In this document: positions 54,692-64,000 of the stretch, piece after piece
Position numbering within the stretch: the stretch's first letter is position 1
Layout of the letters: each line of letters starts with the position of its first letter
NCBI GenBank assembly: GCA_022570795.1
Contig: JAKUDP010000005.1
Location: forward strand, 806,001-870,000
From: Sphaerulina vaccinii
Taxonomy: Eukaryota > Ascomycota > Dothideomycetes > Mycosphaerellales > Mycosphaerellaceae
Direction of reading: 5' to 3'
DNA length: 64,000 nucleotides
Notes under the pieces: generated by a model
What the model saw: the letters and a program-made list of their open reading frames with translations, nothing else
Told to the model about the DNA's origin: nothing
Database searches by the model: none
Translations under genes and position numbers: made by a program

Positions 54692-56376
54692 CTACAGCAT
54701 GACAACACCCACACCACCCATCTTACTCGTGTCGATATTGTTCTTCTCGTCCACACCGCCCGGAAGAGCTGGCGTGCGCCAATTGAAGAGGTAGTAGTGG
54801 AGTTTGCCATCACCAGGTTCGAACTTCTGTTCCTTCAGGAAGAGCGGGTTGTCGAGCAGGGTCAATGCATTGAAGACGTGGAAATCTTCCTTCTTCGCCA
54901 AGATGAGCACATCGTGGACCAACTCTTGTAAACGCTGTTGGAGTCGGTCTTGCAGATCCTTGGCCTTAATCTTGGGCTGCTTTGGTGCTTGGAACGCTGA
55001 TTCTGTGGCGTAGTAGTAGAGGTAGGCTGCACGAATTGTCGCCTTCGGCTTTCCTGCTTGGAGAACACTGGACTGTGAAGTGTTAGCTTATACTACAATA
55101 TGAATATCCTGTATGTGAGACGTACCTCGAGCAAGTAGTAGGAGATGAAGTCGGTGATGCGACCCTCATCCTCTACCACGTAGGCCCATACCACTCCCTT
55201 CGATGTGTCTGAGCAGATCCAGTGCGCAGTCTCCTCATCTGTGAACTCCTGTCTAAGATGAAAGCGCTCGCCATATCGCACAAGCAGATCCTTGACAGCT
55301 GGAACATCGGCTGGCTTCATTGGACGCAGACCTTTGAGCTGTGTATGCGACTCCAAGCGATATTTGTATTTTTGTCTCAATGCGGTCGAACCAGCAGGCA
55401 TGTGGCTGAATCCCGTGCTGTGAAGGTGCTCCCAGTCTAGTGATCGGTGGAAGTATCGGCATGTGCTAACAGGAGTCGGGAGTAATGTCCCAGCAGTGTA
55501 GAGTGCTTGGAAGATGTCGTTCTGGTAGCATCGTCGCGTGACTTCCTTGATCAGCACTGGCGCCAGTCGCTTGTTGCGGAGCTTGCGGTGGATGGCGAGG
55601 AAATTGATCTCGCTGGCTTTGATCGTCTTGCCACGAACTTGCAGCGTCACAGGGATGCCGGTAATGGATGCCACGAGTTTGCCTCTCTTGCCATCGTCCC
55701 CACTCTTAGTGCGGACGCCAATATGCCATTCCTTCATCCACCCTGGCGGCTGCAGTGCCCACTTCAAGAACTGCGGTGAATAGTTGAAGCGGAACGAGCC
55801 ATCTGTGTCCTCAACGTAGTGGTTATACAGCAGCTCGTAGAACTCCTGGAGGTCTCCCTTGTCGTCCAGATCAATGAGACACCACTCGAACCCATCTACC
55901 AACTTCTCCGGCTCTGGCTTGACGCTCGCTTTGCACACCTGAGCTGGAAGAATAGCACCTTCTGCCAGATCACCCTCCTTCCCACTGGTCGTTTGCAGCA
56001 AATTTGGCTCCTTGAACTTGGGCACGGGCTGCGTGTTCCAGAACTTGTAGTCCTCGGGTGCCTTACCCTCCTTCTTGCCGCCATCGCCAGCCTGTAGCTG
56101 CTTCAACAGTGCAGGCAGGTCTTGCACATTGATGGGCTTGTTGTTCTGAATGACATTGGCCAGTGGTTGTTCTGTCGTGGCTGGCTTCTTCTTTTTTGGC
56201 TTCTTTTTCTTCTTCTTTTGCGAAGGACTTCCTCCTGCAGCATCGTGCTCACTCTCACCCTCACCGTCGCCATCTACCTCCTCGCCTTCCTCTTCATCTT
56301 CTCTCTGATCTTCAACAGCTTCTGGCACAGGCTCTTTTACTGAAGCATCGGCTCCATCCGTCGTCTTATCTGCCAT
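54692..56376 (-). CDS. NMT1: Glycylpeptide N-tetradecanoyltransferase (N-myristoyltransferase)
   Basis: Two exons, 56376-55126 and 55072-54692, giving 543 residues. The N-terminus is acidic then strongly basic (KKKKKKPKKKKP), a typical ribosome-targeting leader of NMT. The catalytic core shows YKFWNTQPVPKF, FEWCLIDLDDKGDLQEFYEL, FLKWALQPPGW, and the acyl-CoA region INFLAIHRKLRNKRLAPVLI with KEVTRRCYQND. YYLLE joins SSVLQAGKPK across the intron. The C-terminus ends KMGGVGVVML, where the terminal carboxylate acts as catalytic base in this family. The enzyme transfers myristate to the N-terminal Gly of nascent proteins. It converges on the SIM-protein gene with only ~90 bp between stop codons. 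Confidence 0.97.
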
Positions 56377-56884
56377 TGCAGCTCGCCTCTAGCCACACTC
56401 TCCTTTCTGCCTCTCGATTAGGTATGCAATGTCCAGTTTGAGAATATCACCGCTGCTGTCTTGTCATCAGACCAAAGCCAGAGCTTATGCAAGCTTGGTC
56501 GTGCCTGCCCGCCGCGTTGACCACACGTAAGGAAAGAGCCCCACTCGTTCCTGCCTGAGGTGTGTCTCTCTCGGCACAACTCACCCCGGTAGAGGCAGCC
56601 AACTCCGCGAACATCACTTCCCCTCTCACCTTCTCCTCCAGCAGCCTCGCCTCGCCTCGATTGGACTCATAAACGCACCATCGTGACATATACGTACTCG
56701 TATAGTCGTCCCTACCACGCCAAAGCCGATGATGTGGAGACGCGATGGTCACTGCCAGATACGGCAGAGGACACGGCTCAGATTGAGGAGGTAGTCAAGA
56801 TGTCTTCTCTTACACAGTATAAGTATTCTTTGGAGACTCTTGTTGAAGCTTGTTGATCCAGTCTAGCGGAGTCTCAGCGGAGCG
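56377..56884. promoter_or_regulatory. Divergent promoter region, NMT1 / GH1 gene
   Basis: About 500 bp between divergent start codons. Pyrimidine-rich close to NMT1. No repeat or additional exon was recognised. Confidence 0.35.
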
Positions 56885-58905
56885 ATGACTATCTTGTTCC
56901 TAGCCTTTGTTTCCTTGGCTTGCTCAGCAATGACCAGTCCAGCATAGCACGACAGCAAGTCCCACCAGGGAAGTGAAAGCTGTTCGAGGACATATCCTGG
57001 CATAGCAAGCACGGAAAGCCCAGCGACCTGTTCTGCGACTAGGACCACGTCGTACTCCAGCTTCTCGTATACGGCACTCACAACGATTCGATATGCCACG
57101 GCTGTGCCAGCCCCACTGGTCCTGACCACAACCTACGGGCCGCCATTCAGTCAAGCCACGACACTTCTCCCGTCTGGACAGACATACACTTCCTACTCGC
57201 TCAATCGAAATGCCACTATGATTCAAGATGGAGAGTATGGCCAAGGAGCTTACGCCAGACTTTGGACTCCGATCAGGTACAACACAACAGTGCCATTCAC
57301 GACAACTGTTACACCGACTCCTGTAGCCAGCAGTGAGCTGATATATCCGCCTGCACTGTACACTGCTTGTCCACAGCAAGCGGATGCATGTATTGACTGC
57401 TACAAACTTCCGAAAGACTTCATTTGGGGAGTCGCTGGTTCAGCTTGGCAGATCGAAGGTGGTCTTACAGAAGACGGCCGTGGTCCTTCGCAACTCGACA
57501 CAATTGGCGCCTTGGGCACTGCCGATGCAGCCAATGCAGAGGTTACTGACATGAACTACTACCTGTACAAGCAAGATATCGCGAGGCTTGCGGCTATTGG
57601 TATTCCTTATTACTCCTTCAGTATCGCCTGGACCAGAGTCGTGCCTTTTGGTATAGTCGGCAGTCCCATCAATCAAGCTGGATTGGATCATTACGACGAT
57701 GTCATTAACACATGTCTCGAGTACGGCATTCAGCCCATTGTCACCTTGACACACGCCGATCCGCCGCTAAACGTCTCTTGTAAGCACAACTTTGAACATT
57801 CTAAGGACTTGACACTAATTATGCACAGATGAAGCAACAGAGTTCGCCGACAGCTTCCTCTATTATGCCAAGGAGGTCATGACGAGATATAGCGTACGTA
57901 CATCAACTGGTCTTGTCAATCCTGCGTGCTAATCGAAGACTCAGGATCGTGTCTCGCACTGGGTCACGTTAAACGAACCGAATCTTGTCTTCTCCATCGG
58001 CTTTGCTAGTTACTCAGCAGTACGTAATATATTACAGGCGCATGCTTCGGTCTTCCACTGGTACAAGGAAGAACTTCGAGGCACTGGACTTGTTACTGTC
58101 AAATTCGCCAACAACCTGGCCACGCCACTCGACAATGCCAACGCCGACGACCTGCGAGCAGCACTACGCTATCAAGACTTCTTAGTTGGCATATTGGGCA
58201 ACCCCATCTTTCTCGGAGAACAAATACCGGATGAAGTGCTGAATACGCCTGGCCTCAACGTGACAGCGCTTACTGATGAAGAGCTTGCCTATTGCAACGG
58301 GACTTCTGACTTCCTGTCTGTGGACCCCTATACTGCAGGCTTCGCGACAAGTGCGCCCAGCGGCATTGATGCATGCGCCAATAACCAGAGCGATCCGTTA
58401 TGGCCCACTTGCGTCTTCAATACGAACGTGCAGACGGACGGCTGGCTGAACGGACAAGGAAGTTATGCGTAAGTGCCTCCGGGTGTTCTCTGACGACTGA
58501 CTAACCCTCCTCCGTTCCAGATACGCCTATATCGCACCACAGTATGTCCGCCAACAGCTCGGCTACCTCTGGACCACGTTCAAACCTTCTGGGATCATGA
58601 TTACGGAGTTCGGCTTCAATCCTTTCATGGAAAGCGCAAAGACCACAGTTGCTCAGTTGTACGACCTCGAGCGAACCATATACTACCAAGCGTTCTTACG
58701 CGAAACACTCAAGGCCATCTACGAGGACCAGGTCAATGTTATTGGCACGCTCGCGTGGTCATTCCTGGACAACGACGAGTTTGGAAGCTACGATCAGCAA
58801 TATGGAATCCAGCATGTAAACCGCACGAACGGAGAGTTTACCAGGAGCTACAAGCGTAGCTTCTTCGACTACGTCGACTTCTTCCACCAGTATGTGGAGA
58901 AGTAA
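56885..58905 (+). CDS. Secreted GH1 beta-glucosidase-like protein with Thr-rich N-terminal region
   Basis: Proposed exons: 56885-56936, 57006-57779, 57829-57893, 57945-58468 and 58521-58905, giving 599 residues. MTILFLAFVSLACSA is a signal peptide. A Thr/Ser/Tyr-rich, probably glycosylated region (to about 150) precedes the GH1 barrel, which starts LPKDFIWGVAGSAWQIEGG. The acid/base Glu is in TLNEPN; the nucleophile Glu is in IMITEFGFNPF, where the usual ENG is EFG. LAWSFLDNDEFGSYDQQYGI closes the active site. GH1 enzymes hydrolyse beta-glucosides with retention. Without intron 1, an in-frame TAG at 56945-56947 would end translation after 20 codons. The 69-nt intron with weak donor GTCCAG removes it in frame. 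The alternative is a nonsense mutation. Confidence 0.8.
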
Positions 58906-59470
58906 TACGCTCGCTGAGACGTGTGTCGAAGATGGTATAGCTTTTGGCACTGCTCATGATACAACAGATTCCAGCTATCAGAATGCCTACAATTCAGCGC
59001 AATTTGCAAGCTTCCTTGTCCCTGTCGGAGCTAGGAAGCTCAAATTCGAGCACGGTCATAGGCTTCTCATCCGACCACCGATACCGTCCTACATGCCAGT
59101 AAGGCTTTTATTTCAACCACCGATACCGTCCTAAATGCCAGCATTTGCTTCATGTTGGCTGACCAATCTGACGTCTGTGCTAATGCGATAGCTGACCTGA
59201 CAATAGGCTGAATGCTTAAGTTTTGCTTATCATTATCGACTTGCATCAACATGGTCTTGAACAACCAACGCCGCCGGCATCAATGATAGCATAGCTTGCA
59301 CAAGCGAAAGCTAGACTAGCAATGCCTATCATGTCGGTCTTAACGTCAACAATCTGGAAATGTACTTCAAGGACTTGTGCCCGAATCATTGAACCTCCAG
59401 ACGACCTTGAGCAGCTCCTCGATAGAAACCCTATCAACCTCGAGGCTATCACACAGCTCAACAGGATACG
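58906..59470. other. Intergenic region with a 26-bp direct repeat
   Basis: Two copies of a 26-bp sequence containing CCACCGATACCGTCCTA lie at 59074-59099 and 59116-59141, with one mismatch and 16 bp between them. No gene was recognised. Confidence 0.5.
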
Positions 59471-62137
59471 ATGGTAGCACATCCAGTGCTCAGCCAAGCC
59501 ACTGGCTATGGTCTTATCATTGGCTTGGGGTTCCTCTTTGGTATGCTGCAAGACCGCTCGACATGATCAATCACTTGCTGACTTGGCCTTCAAGCTTTCG
59601 GAATGATGCTCTGTACTTTCGTGCTACGACGTTATAACAACGAGCTGAATACATCCGAGGTTTTCAGTACAGCAGGGAGAACTGTCAAAACAGGACTCGT
59701 CTCAGCGGCGGTCGTCTCATCCTGGACCTGGGCAGCAACAGTGATGCAGTCATCGGCGATAGCATATCGATATGGCGTGTCCGGTGGGTTTTGGTATGCT
59801 TCCGGCGCCACTGCACAAATCTTGCTTTTTGCCACTCTCGCTATTGAACTCAAGAGAAAGGCGCCAAACGCGCATACAGTAGGTCCTTGTCAATGGTCAA
59901 AGGAGTGAGCTTGGACTAACACATCAGTCAGTTCCTCGAAGCGATTCGTGCCCGTTACGGCGGCGCGACACATGGAGTTTTCATCGCTTACGGCCTCGCA
60001 ACGAATATTCTGGTTACAGCTATGTTGCTTACGGGCGGCTCTGCAGTTGCAAGCGCATTGTGTGGAGTCCCTGCCGCAGCAGCTTGCTTCCTGCTGTAAG
60101 TACGCCCTCTACCTGGATGCCCCAGACAGACCAATCTGAAGCAGTACTGACTTCTGATCGTCGTTGTAAGTCCAGTGGGAGTCGTCCTATACACCATCTT
60201 TGGCGGTATCAAGGCTACGTTTCTCACAGATTACGGTTGGTACACTTCCTTATGCGCATGCCGATCGCCCAATGCTGACTATTCCATATCATAGTTCACA
60301 CCATTGTAATCATGGCTGTCCTGTTCACCTTTGGATTCACAGCTTACGCGACTTCCGACAAGCTGGGAAGTCCCGGTGCCGTTTGGGAGGCACTTACTGA
60401 GGTACAATGGCCATGAAGTCAAGCAAGCATGCCGCACCCAGCTGATCTATGTCATCTACTCCTAGGCTGCAAAGCGTCATCCTGTTGACGGCAATGCCGG
60501 TGGTAGTTACCTGACCATGAAGTCGCGAGACGGTGGCATCTTCTTCTTGTACATGGCGGCGACATCAAGTCCAAGGTCATACGCTGATAGTTATTGTACA
60601 GGATCAACCTCACAGAGAACTTCGCTACCGTCTTTCTGGACAATGGCTACTGGAATAAGGCCATTGCAGCTCATCCGGCTCACGCGCTTCCAGGCTATGT
60701 TGCTGGAGGACTCGCTTGGTTTGCCATACCATGGCTTGCTGCGACTACAATGGGTATGGAGAACACGCGTACCACCCTTTGCACGTATGGAAGACTTCTA
60801 ATGCACACACTAGGCTTGTCAGCGCTCGCTCTTGAGAACCATCCTTCCTTCCCGACGTATTTGATTTGCATCCGCAGCTCTACAGCCGCGAAGCTGACAA
60901 AGGCCTCCGTAGTTACCCAATCGCATGAGCCCGGAAGAAGTCAGCGCTGGCCTTCCCCTACCTTACGCCGCTGTCGCTCTGCTTGGGTCCAAGGGCGCTG
61001 CTGCCACACTAGTCCTTGTCTTCATGGCAGTGACATCCGCTATGAGTGCGGAGCTGATTGCTGTCTCTACAATCTGCACATACGATATCTATAAGGTCGG
61101 TAACAGATACGATCATGGAATGAACCTGCATACTGAGCTCACGTCATTCGCATATAGGCATATATCGATCCACAGGCCAGTTCCAAGAGACTCATTCGAG
61201 TTTCACATATAAGCTGCGTTGTCTACTCAATCTGCATGGCCGGCTTTTCGACTGGCTTGTACTATGCAGGCATCAGGTACGTTCGTTCAGTCGCAAAGTC
61301 ATCCTATCTTCTGACCTCTAACCGAACGCTTCTAGTCTTGGCTGGCTCTACCTCTTCATGGGCGTTCTGGTGTCAGGAGCAGTTATACCTGCAACAGCGA
61401 CTCTTTTCCTGAGCACTCAGTCATGGGCTGCGGCGACATTCTCCCCACCTCTTGCAACAATATGTGCCCTCATAGGCTGGCTTGTGCATGCGAAGAGCTC
61501 GTATGGCTCGCTGAGCCTCGACTCTACTGGCGATCAGGACATTATGCTGACCGGAAATCTTGTCTCTTTGCTGACTCCTTTGGTCTTCATACCGATCCTC
61601 TCGTTTGCCTTCAAGAGCTCGAGATATGACTGGAAGAGCATGGGCTACATAAAAAGAGATGACGAGTCGGACCTAGTTCGCAATGACTCTGAACAGGGAG
61701 ATACCATACAACCTGTGCCGACTACCTTTACTACTGAAGCAGAGCGAAAGCAGCTGGACCGGGCAGTCAAGATCGGTGCTTACCTAACCATCGGGTTGTC
61801 TCTTGCAACACTTATACTTTGGCCAATGCCAATGTATGGCACGGGATACATCTTCTCGAAGCGGTTCTTCACTGGCTGGATCGTCATCGTCTTCATCTGG
61901 CTATTCTGCTCTGCTATTTGCGTCGGACTGTACCCTTTGTGGGAAGGAAGAGAGACCTGTTCGAGAACCATCAAAGCTATCATCAAGGATCTGAGCGGAG
62001 GCGGGAGGACGAGCCCATCAGTGGCGACTACTCACGGAGATGTTGTTACTGTGGGAGAAAGAGGCGACGAGAAAGAGTCTGAGAAGGACGATGAGAAGCA
62101 TACTGAGACTCCTCCAAACGTGGAGCTTACCAAGTAG
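59471..62137 (+). pseudogene. DUR3: DUR3-type urea/polyamine permease (SSS family) with one-base frameshift
   Basis: Eleven exons: 59471-59540, 59595-59878, 59932-60095, 60171-60235, 60295-60401, 60466-60548, 60602-60753, 60814-60856, 60913-61095, 61158-61276 and 61336-62137; about 690 codons. Family landmarks include MVAHPVLSQATGYGLIIGLG, VSSWTWAATVMQSSAIAYRY, GVSGGFWYASGATAQILLFA, FGGIKATFLTDYVHT, FLDNGYWNKAIAAHP and MSPEEVSAGLPLPYAAVALL. LSTQSWAAATFSPPLATICA precedes a charged cytosolic tail. DUR3 is the high-affinity, proton- or sodium-coupled urea importer of fungi and plants, in the sodium:solute symporter family. The joint between exons 8 and 9 fails by one base: PSFPTY should continue into PNRMSPEE, but one base (probably a C in 60916-60918) is missing and no splice choice repairs it. 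This is either a recent null allele or an assembly error. Confidence 0.75.
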
Positions 62138-63001
62138 CCGCTCACCTTCCCTCGGTGCTCTTGGTAGAAGATGCACAAAAGGATGATACAACAGAGGTGC
62201 GAGTGCAATCCTGCTAAGATCAGTAGAGGCTGGCGACTGATGCAGGTGGTGATCAACTCACTGACGCGGCTCGTCGCCTCAAGCGATAGGCACGTTTCCG
62301 CTGACACATTACGAGTAGACATGGTCGAGGGTGCTTTCAAATCGCACTATACTGTGCGTGAGATGATCACAATCGAAGTGCGGCACCACATGATGCGCAA
62401 GCAGTCAAGTGGTGGAAGAATGTTGGCCGACCAGCCGTTTGTTGCCATTCTTGGCGTGAAGCGAACAGGGAACAAATGTCAACATCGCTGCATCTATCAC
62501 GACATCCATCCTTCCTCTTTCTTGACCAAGAACAGGAGAAACACACTTCAACGAACGATATCGATGCTTACTTGCTGACAGTACAGCTGCAAGGAACGCA
62601 CAACAAAAGCCTTTCCACATTCCAGATCCGAATGATGATGTTTCTGACCGGTATACAGGACGACGGCACGGAACTCGTGTGTTAGACATCTTATAGCAGT
62701 CTCGAAAAGTGGTTGAGCAACTATCATCATACCCTTACCATGGTCTGTTCTACCTTGCCAAGCACGCCATCTATGCTTGTGCCGACAGGGCTGCGACGCA
62801 GCTGCAAGACTCCTCTTGGTCCACATCTCTTTCTATCGTGGTTGAAGCGAGTACAACCTGTCGCGAAGGGTAGATCGATTCGGTCCCGATGCCGGCCGCT
62901 GTCGCTCGACATAGTCATCCTACGCACAGAAGAAGCTGAGGTCCGTATCTGCTTTCAATCGCCTTTCGAAGGTTCAACAGTCTACTACAAGAGCATTCGT
63001 C
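62138..63001. other. Intergenic region
   Basis: 864 bp between the urea permease and the MFS gene. No coding or repeat feature was recognised. Confidence 0.4.
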
Positions 63002-64000
63002 ATGGGCGTCGCAGAGGATCCGATCGTAGAAGCGCAAGTCGTAGCCAACGAAGTCATTCAGTCGAAGCCTAAGCGGAAATGGCAGAGCTACATCTGGGAC
63101 TCTCTGGATAAGTCACCAGAAGAACGACGGTTCCTGTTCAAGCTTGATTGCGCAGTTCTGACTTTCGCCTCCCTCGGGTATCTGATCAAGTATCTGGATC
63201 AAGCCAACATCAATAATGCCTTTGTCAGTGGCATGAAGGAAGACCTTGGCCTCTATGGCGACGAGCTCAACTACATGCAAACACTCTGGACGGTCGGATA
63301 TGTCATTGGACAGATTCCTTCTAATCTCATTCTCACGCGCATTCGACCTTCAATCTGGATCCCATCTCTGGAAGTGGCATGGACTGTACTCACGTTTGCG
63401 ACTTCGCGCGCCAGTACAGCAAAGCAGATATATGGAATCCGATTTCTGGTCGGCCTGGCTGAGAGTGGCTTCTATCCAGGAATGCAGTACATCATCGGTA
63501 GTTGGTACAGGACCGACGAGCTTGCCAAACGATCCTGTATCTTCCATTGTTCTTCAGCAATCGCGTCCATGTTCTCAGGATATCTCATGGCAGCAGTCTA
63601 CAATCTTGAGGGAGTTGGTGGCTTTCGCGGCTGGCAGTGGCTGTTCCTCGTCGATGGGATCATCTCTCTTCCTATTGCTCTTTCCGGCTACTTCATGCTT
63701 CCCGACCATCCGGACAACACAAGAGCGCTCTACCTCACAGCTGGAGACAAAGCCTTTGCTCAGAAACGGATGAAACTTGAAGGTCGGAGAGGGAAGGAAC
63801 CTTATACAAGAGCTAAGCTGGGGAAGATCTTCAAGTCCTGGCATATCTACGTCCTTACTCTGCTCTATGTTCTGTTCAATAACGGCAACAATGCTTCAGC
63901 GCCAGCTTTCTCCCAATCTTTGAAGGCCTCCAAGGATCCGGTCTACCAAGTGTGGCAGATAAACGTCTATCCTACCACGACTTACGCAGTACAGGTTGTC
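63002..64000 (+). CDS. MFS permease, Dal5/Liz1 (anion:cation symporter) type, 3' end outside window
   Basis: Open from ATG 63002 to the right edge (333 codons) with no intron in this part. The N-terminal cytosolic leader ends in KRKWQSYIWDSLDKSPEERR, a recurring feature of Liz1/Seo1-like carriers. LGYLIKYLDQANINNAFVSG is TM1 with the conserved DQxNINNA segment. LNYMQTLWTVGYVIGQIPSN, GIRFLVGLAESGFYPGMQYI and GSWYRTDELAKRSCIFH match the Dal5 family signatures. About seven of the expected twelve membrane spans are visible. Members import allantoate, pantothenate, biotin precursors or other organic anions; pantothenate-transporter-like is the closest feel but the substrate is uncertain. It follows the urea permease in the same orientation. 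Confidence 0.9.
   Translation, partial: MGVAEDPIVEAQVVANEVIQSKPKRKWQSYIWDSLDKSPEERRFLFKLDCAVLTFASLGYLIKYLDQANINNAFVSGMKEDLGLYGDELNYMQTLWTVGYVIGQIPSNLILTRIRPSIWIPSLEVAWTVLTFATSRASTAKQIYGIRFLVGLAESGFYPGMQYIIGSWYRTDELAKRSCIFHCSSAIASMFSGYLMAAVYNLEGVGGFRGWQWLFLVDGIISLPIALSGYFMLPDHPDNTRALYLTAGDKAFAQKRMKLEGRRGKEPYTRAKLGKIFKSWHIYVLTLLYVLFNNGNNASAPAFSQSLKASKDPVYQVWQINVYPTTTYAVQVV

Overview
The window looks like a nuclear segment from a filamentous ascomycete (Pezizomycotina, most likely a Dothideomycete). I infer this from genes on both strands at about one per 2.4 kb, short GT-AG introns (mostly 45-70 nt), and proteins typical of fungi (MOT1, EGD1, NMT1, the SIN component Cdc14, calcipressin, DUF1752 proteins). 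No tRNA, rRNA, CRISPR or prokaryotic signal was seen. I interpret 27 protein-coding loci. All exon coordinates were built by hand from reading frames and splice sites; none was tested against transcripts.

Layout. 1-8.9 kb: a 3'-truncated Nup53-like nucleoporin, a TDP2-like phosphodiesterase, NAC-beta (EGD1), a GNAT acetyltransferase, a haem aldoxime dehydratase, a Pro-rich protein and the mitochondrial ADP/ATP carrier. 10.6-24.6 kb: a single-pass membrane protein with a PY motif, the very large MOT1 gene, an acyl-CoA ligase, a BAG-domain protein and ribosomal protein L16. 25.5-32.6 kb: a polytopic membrane protein gene interrupted by two single-base frameshifts, a CorA-type ion transporter with a mitochondrial-like leader, a 359-bp TA-flanked inverted-repeat element (MITE), and the splicing factor PRP17/CDC40. 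32.6-43.3 kb: two gene-poor stretches of about 4.0 and 4.9 kb on either side of a DUF1752 regulatory-type gene. 43.3-56.4 kb: a dense housekeeping block (YIF1, SRP receptor alpha, NAA20/NAT3, COX10, calcipressin, SIN Cdc14, an acidic SIM-containing protein, NMT1). 56.9-64 kb: an accessory-looking block with a secreted GH1 beta-glucosidase, a DUR3-type urea permease with a one-base frameshift, and an MFS permease of the Dal5/Liz1 type that runs off the window.

Functionally most loci are unlinked housekeeping genes: co- and post-translational processing (EGD1, NAA20, NMT1, SRP receptor), secretory traffic (YIF1), mitochondrial function (ADP/ATP carrier, COX10, CorA) and transcription or splicing (MOT1, PRP17). 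The most unusual items are the MITE in the CorA/PRP17 promoter, single-base indels confined to two accessory transporter or membrane genes, the aldoxime dehydratase, a GH1 gene whose 5' end needs a weak 69-nt intron to avoid a stop codon, a BAG protein whose membrane-anchor exon has no ATG, and a 17-bp motif shared by two translation-gene promoters. I did not find a clear new multi-gene system.
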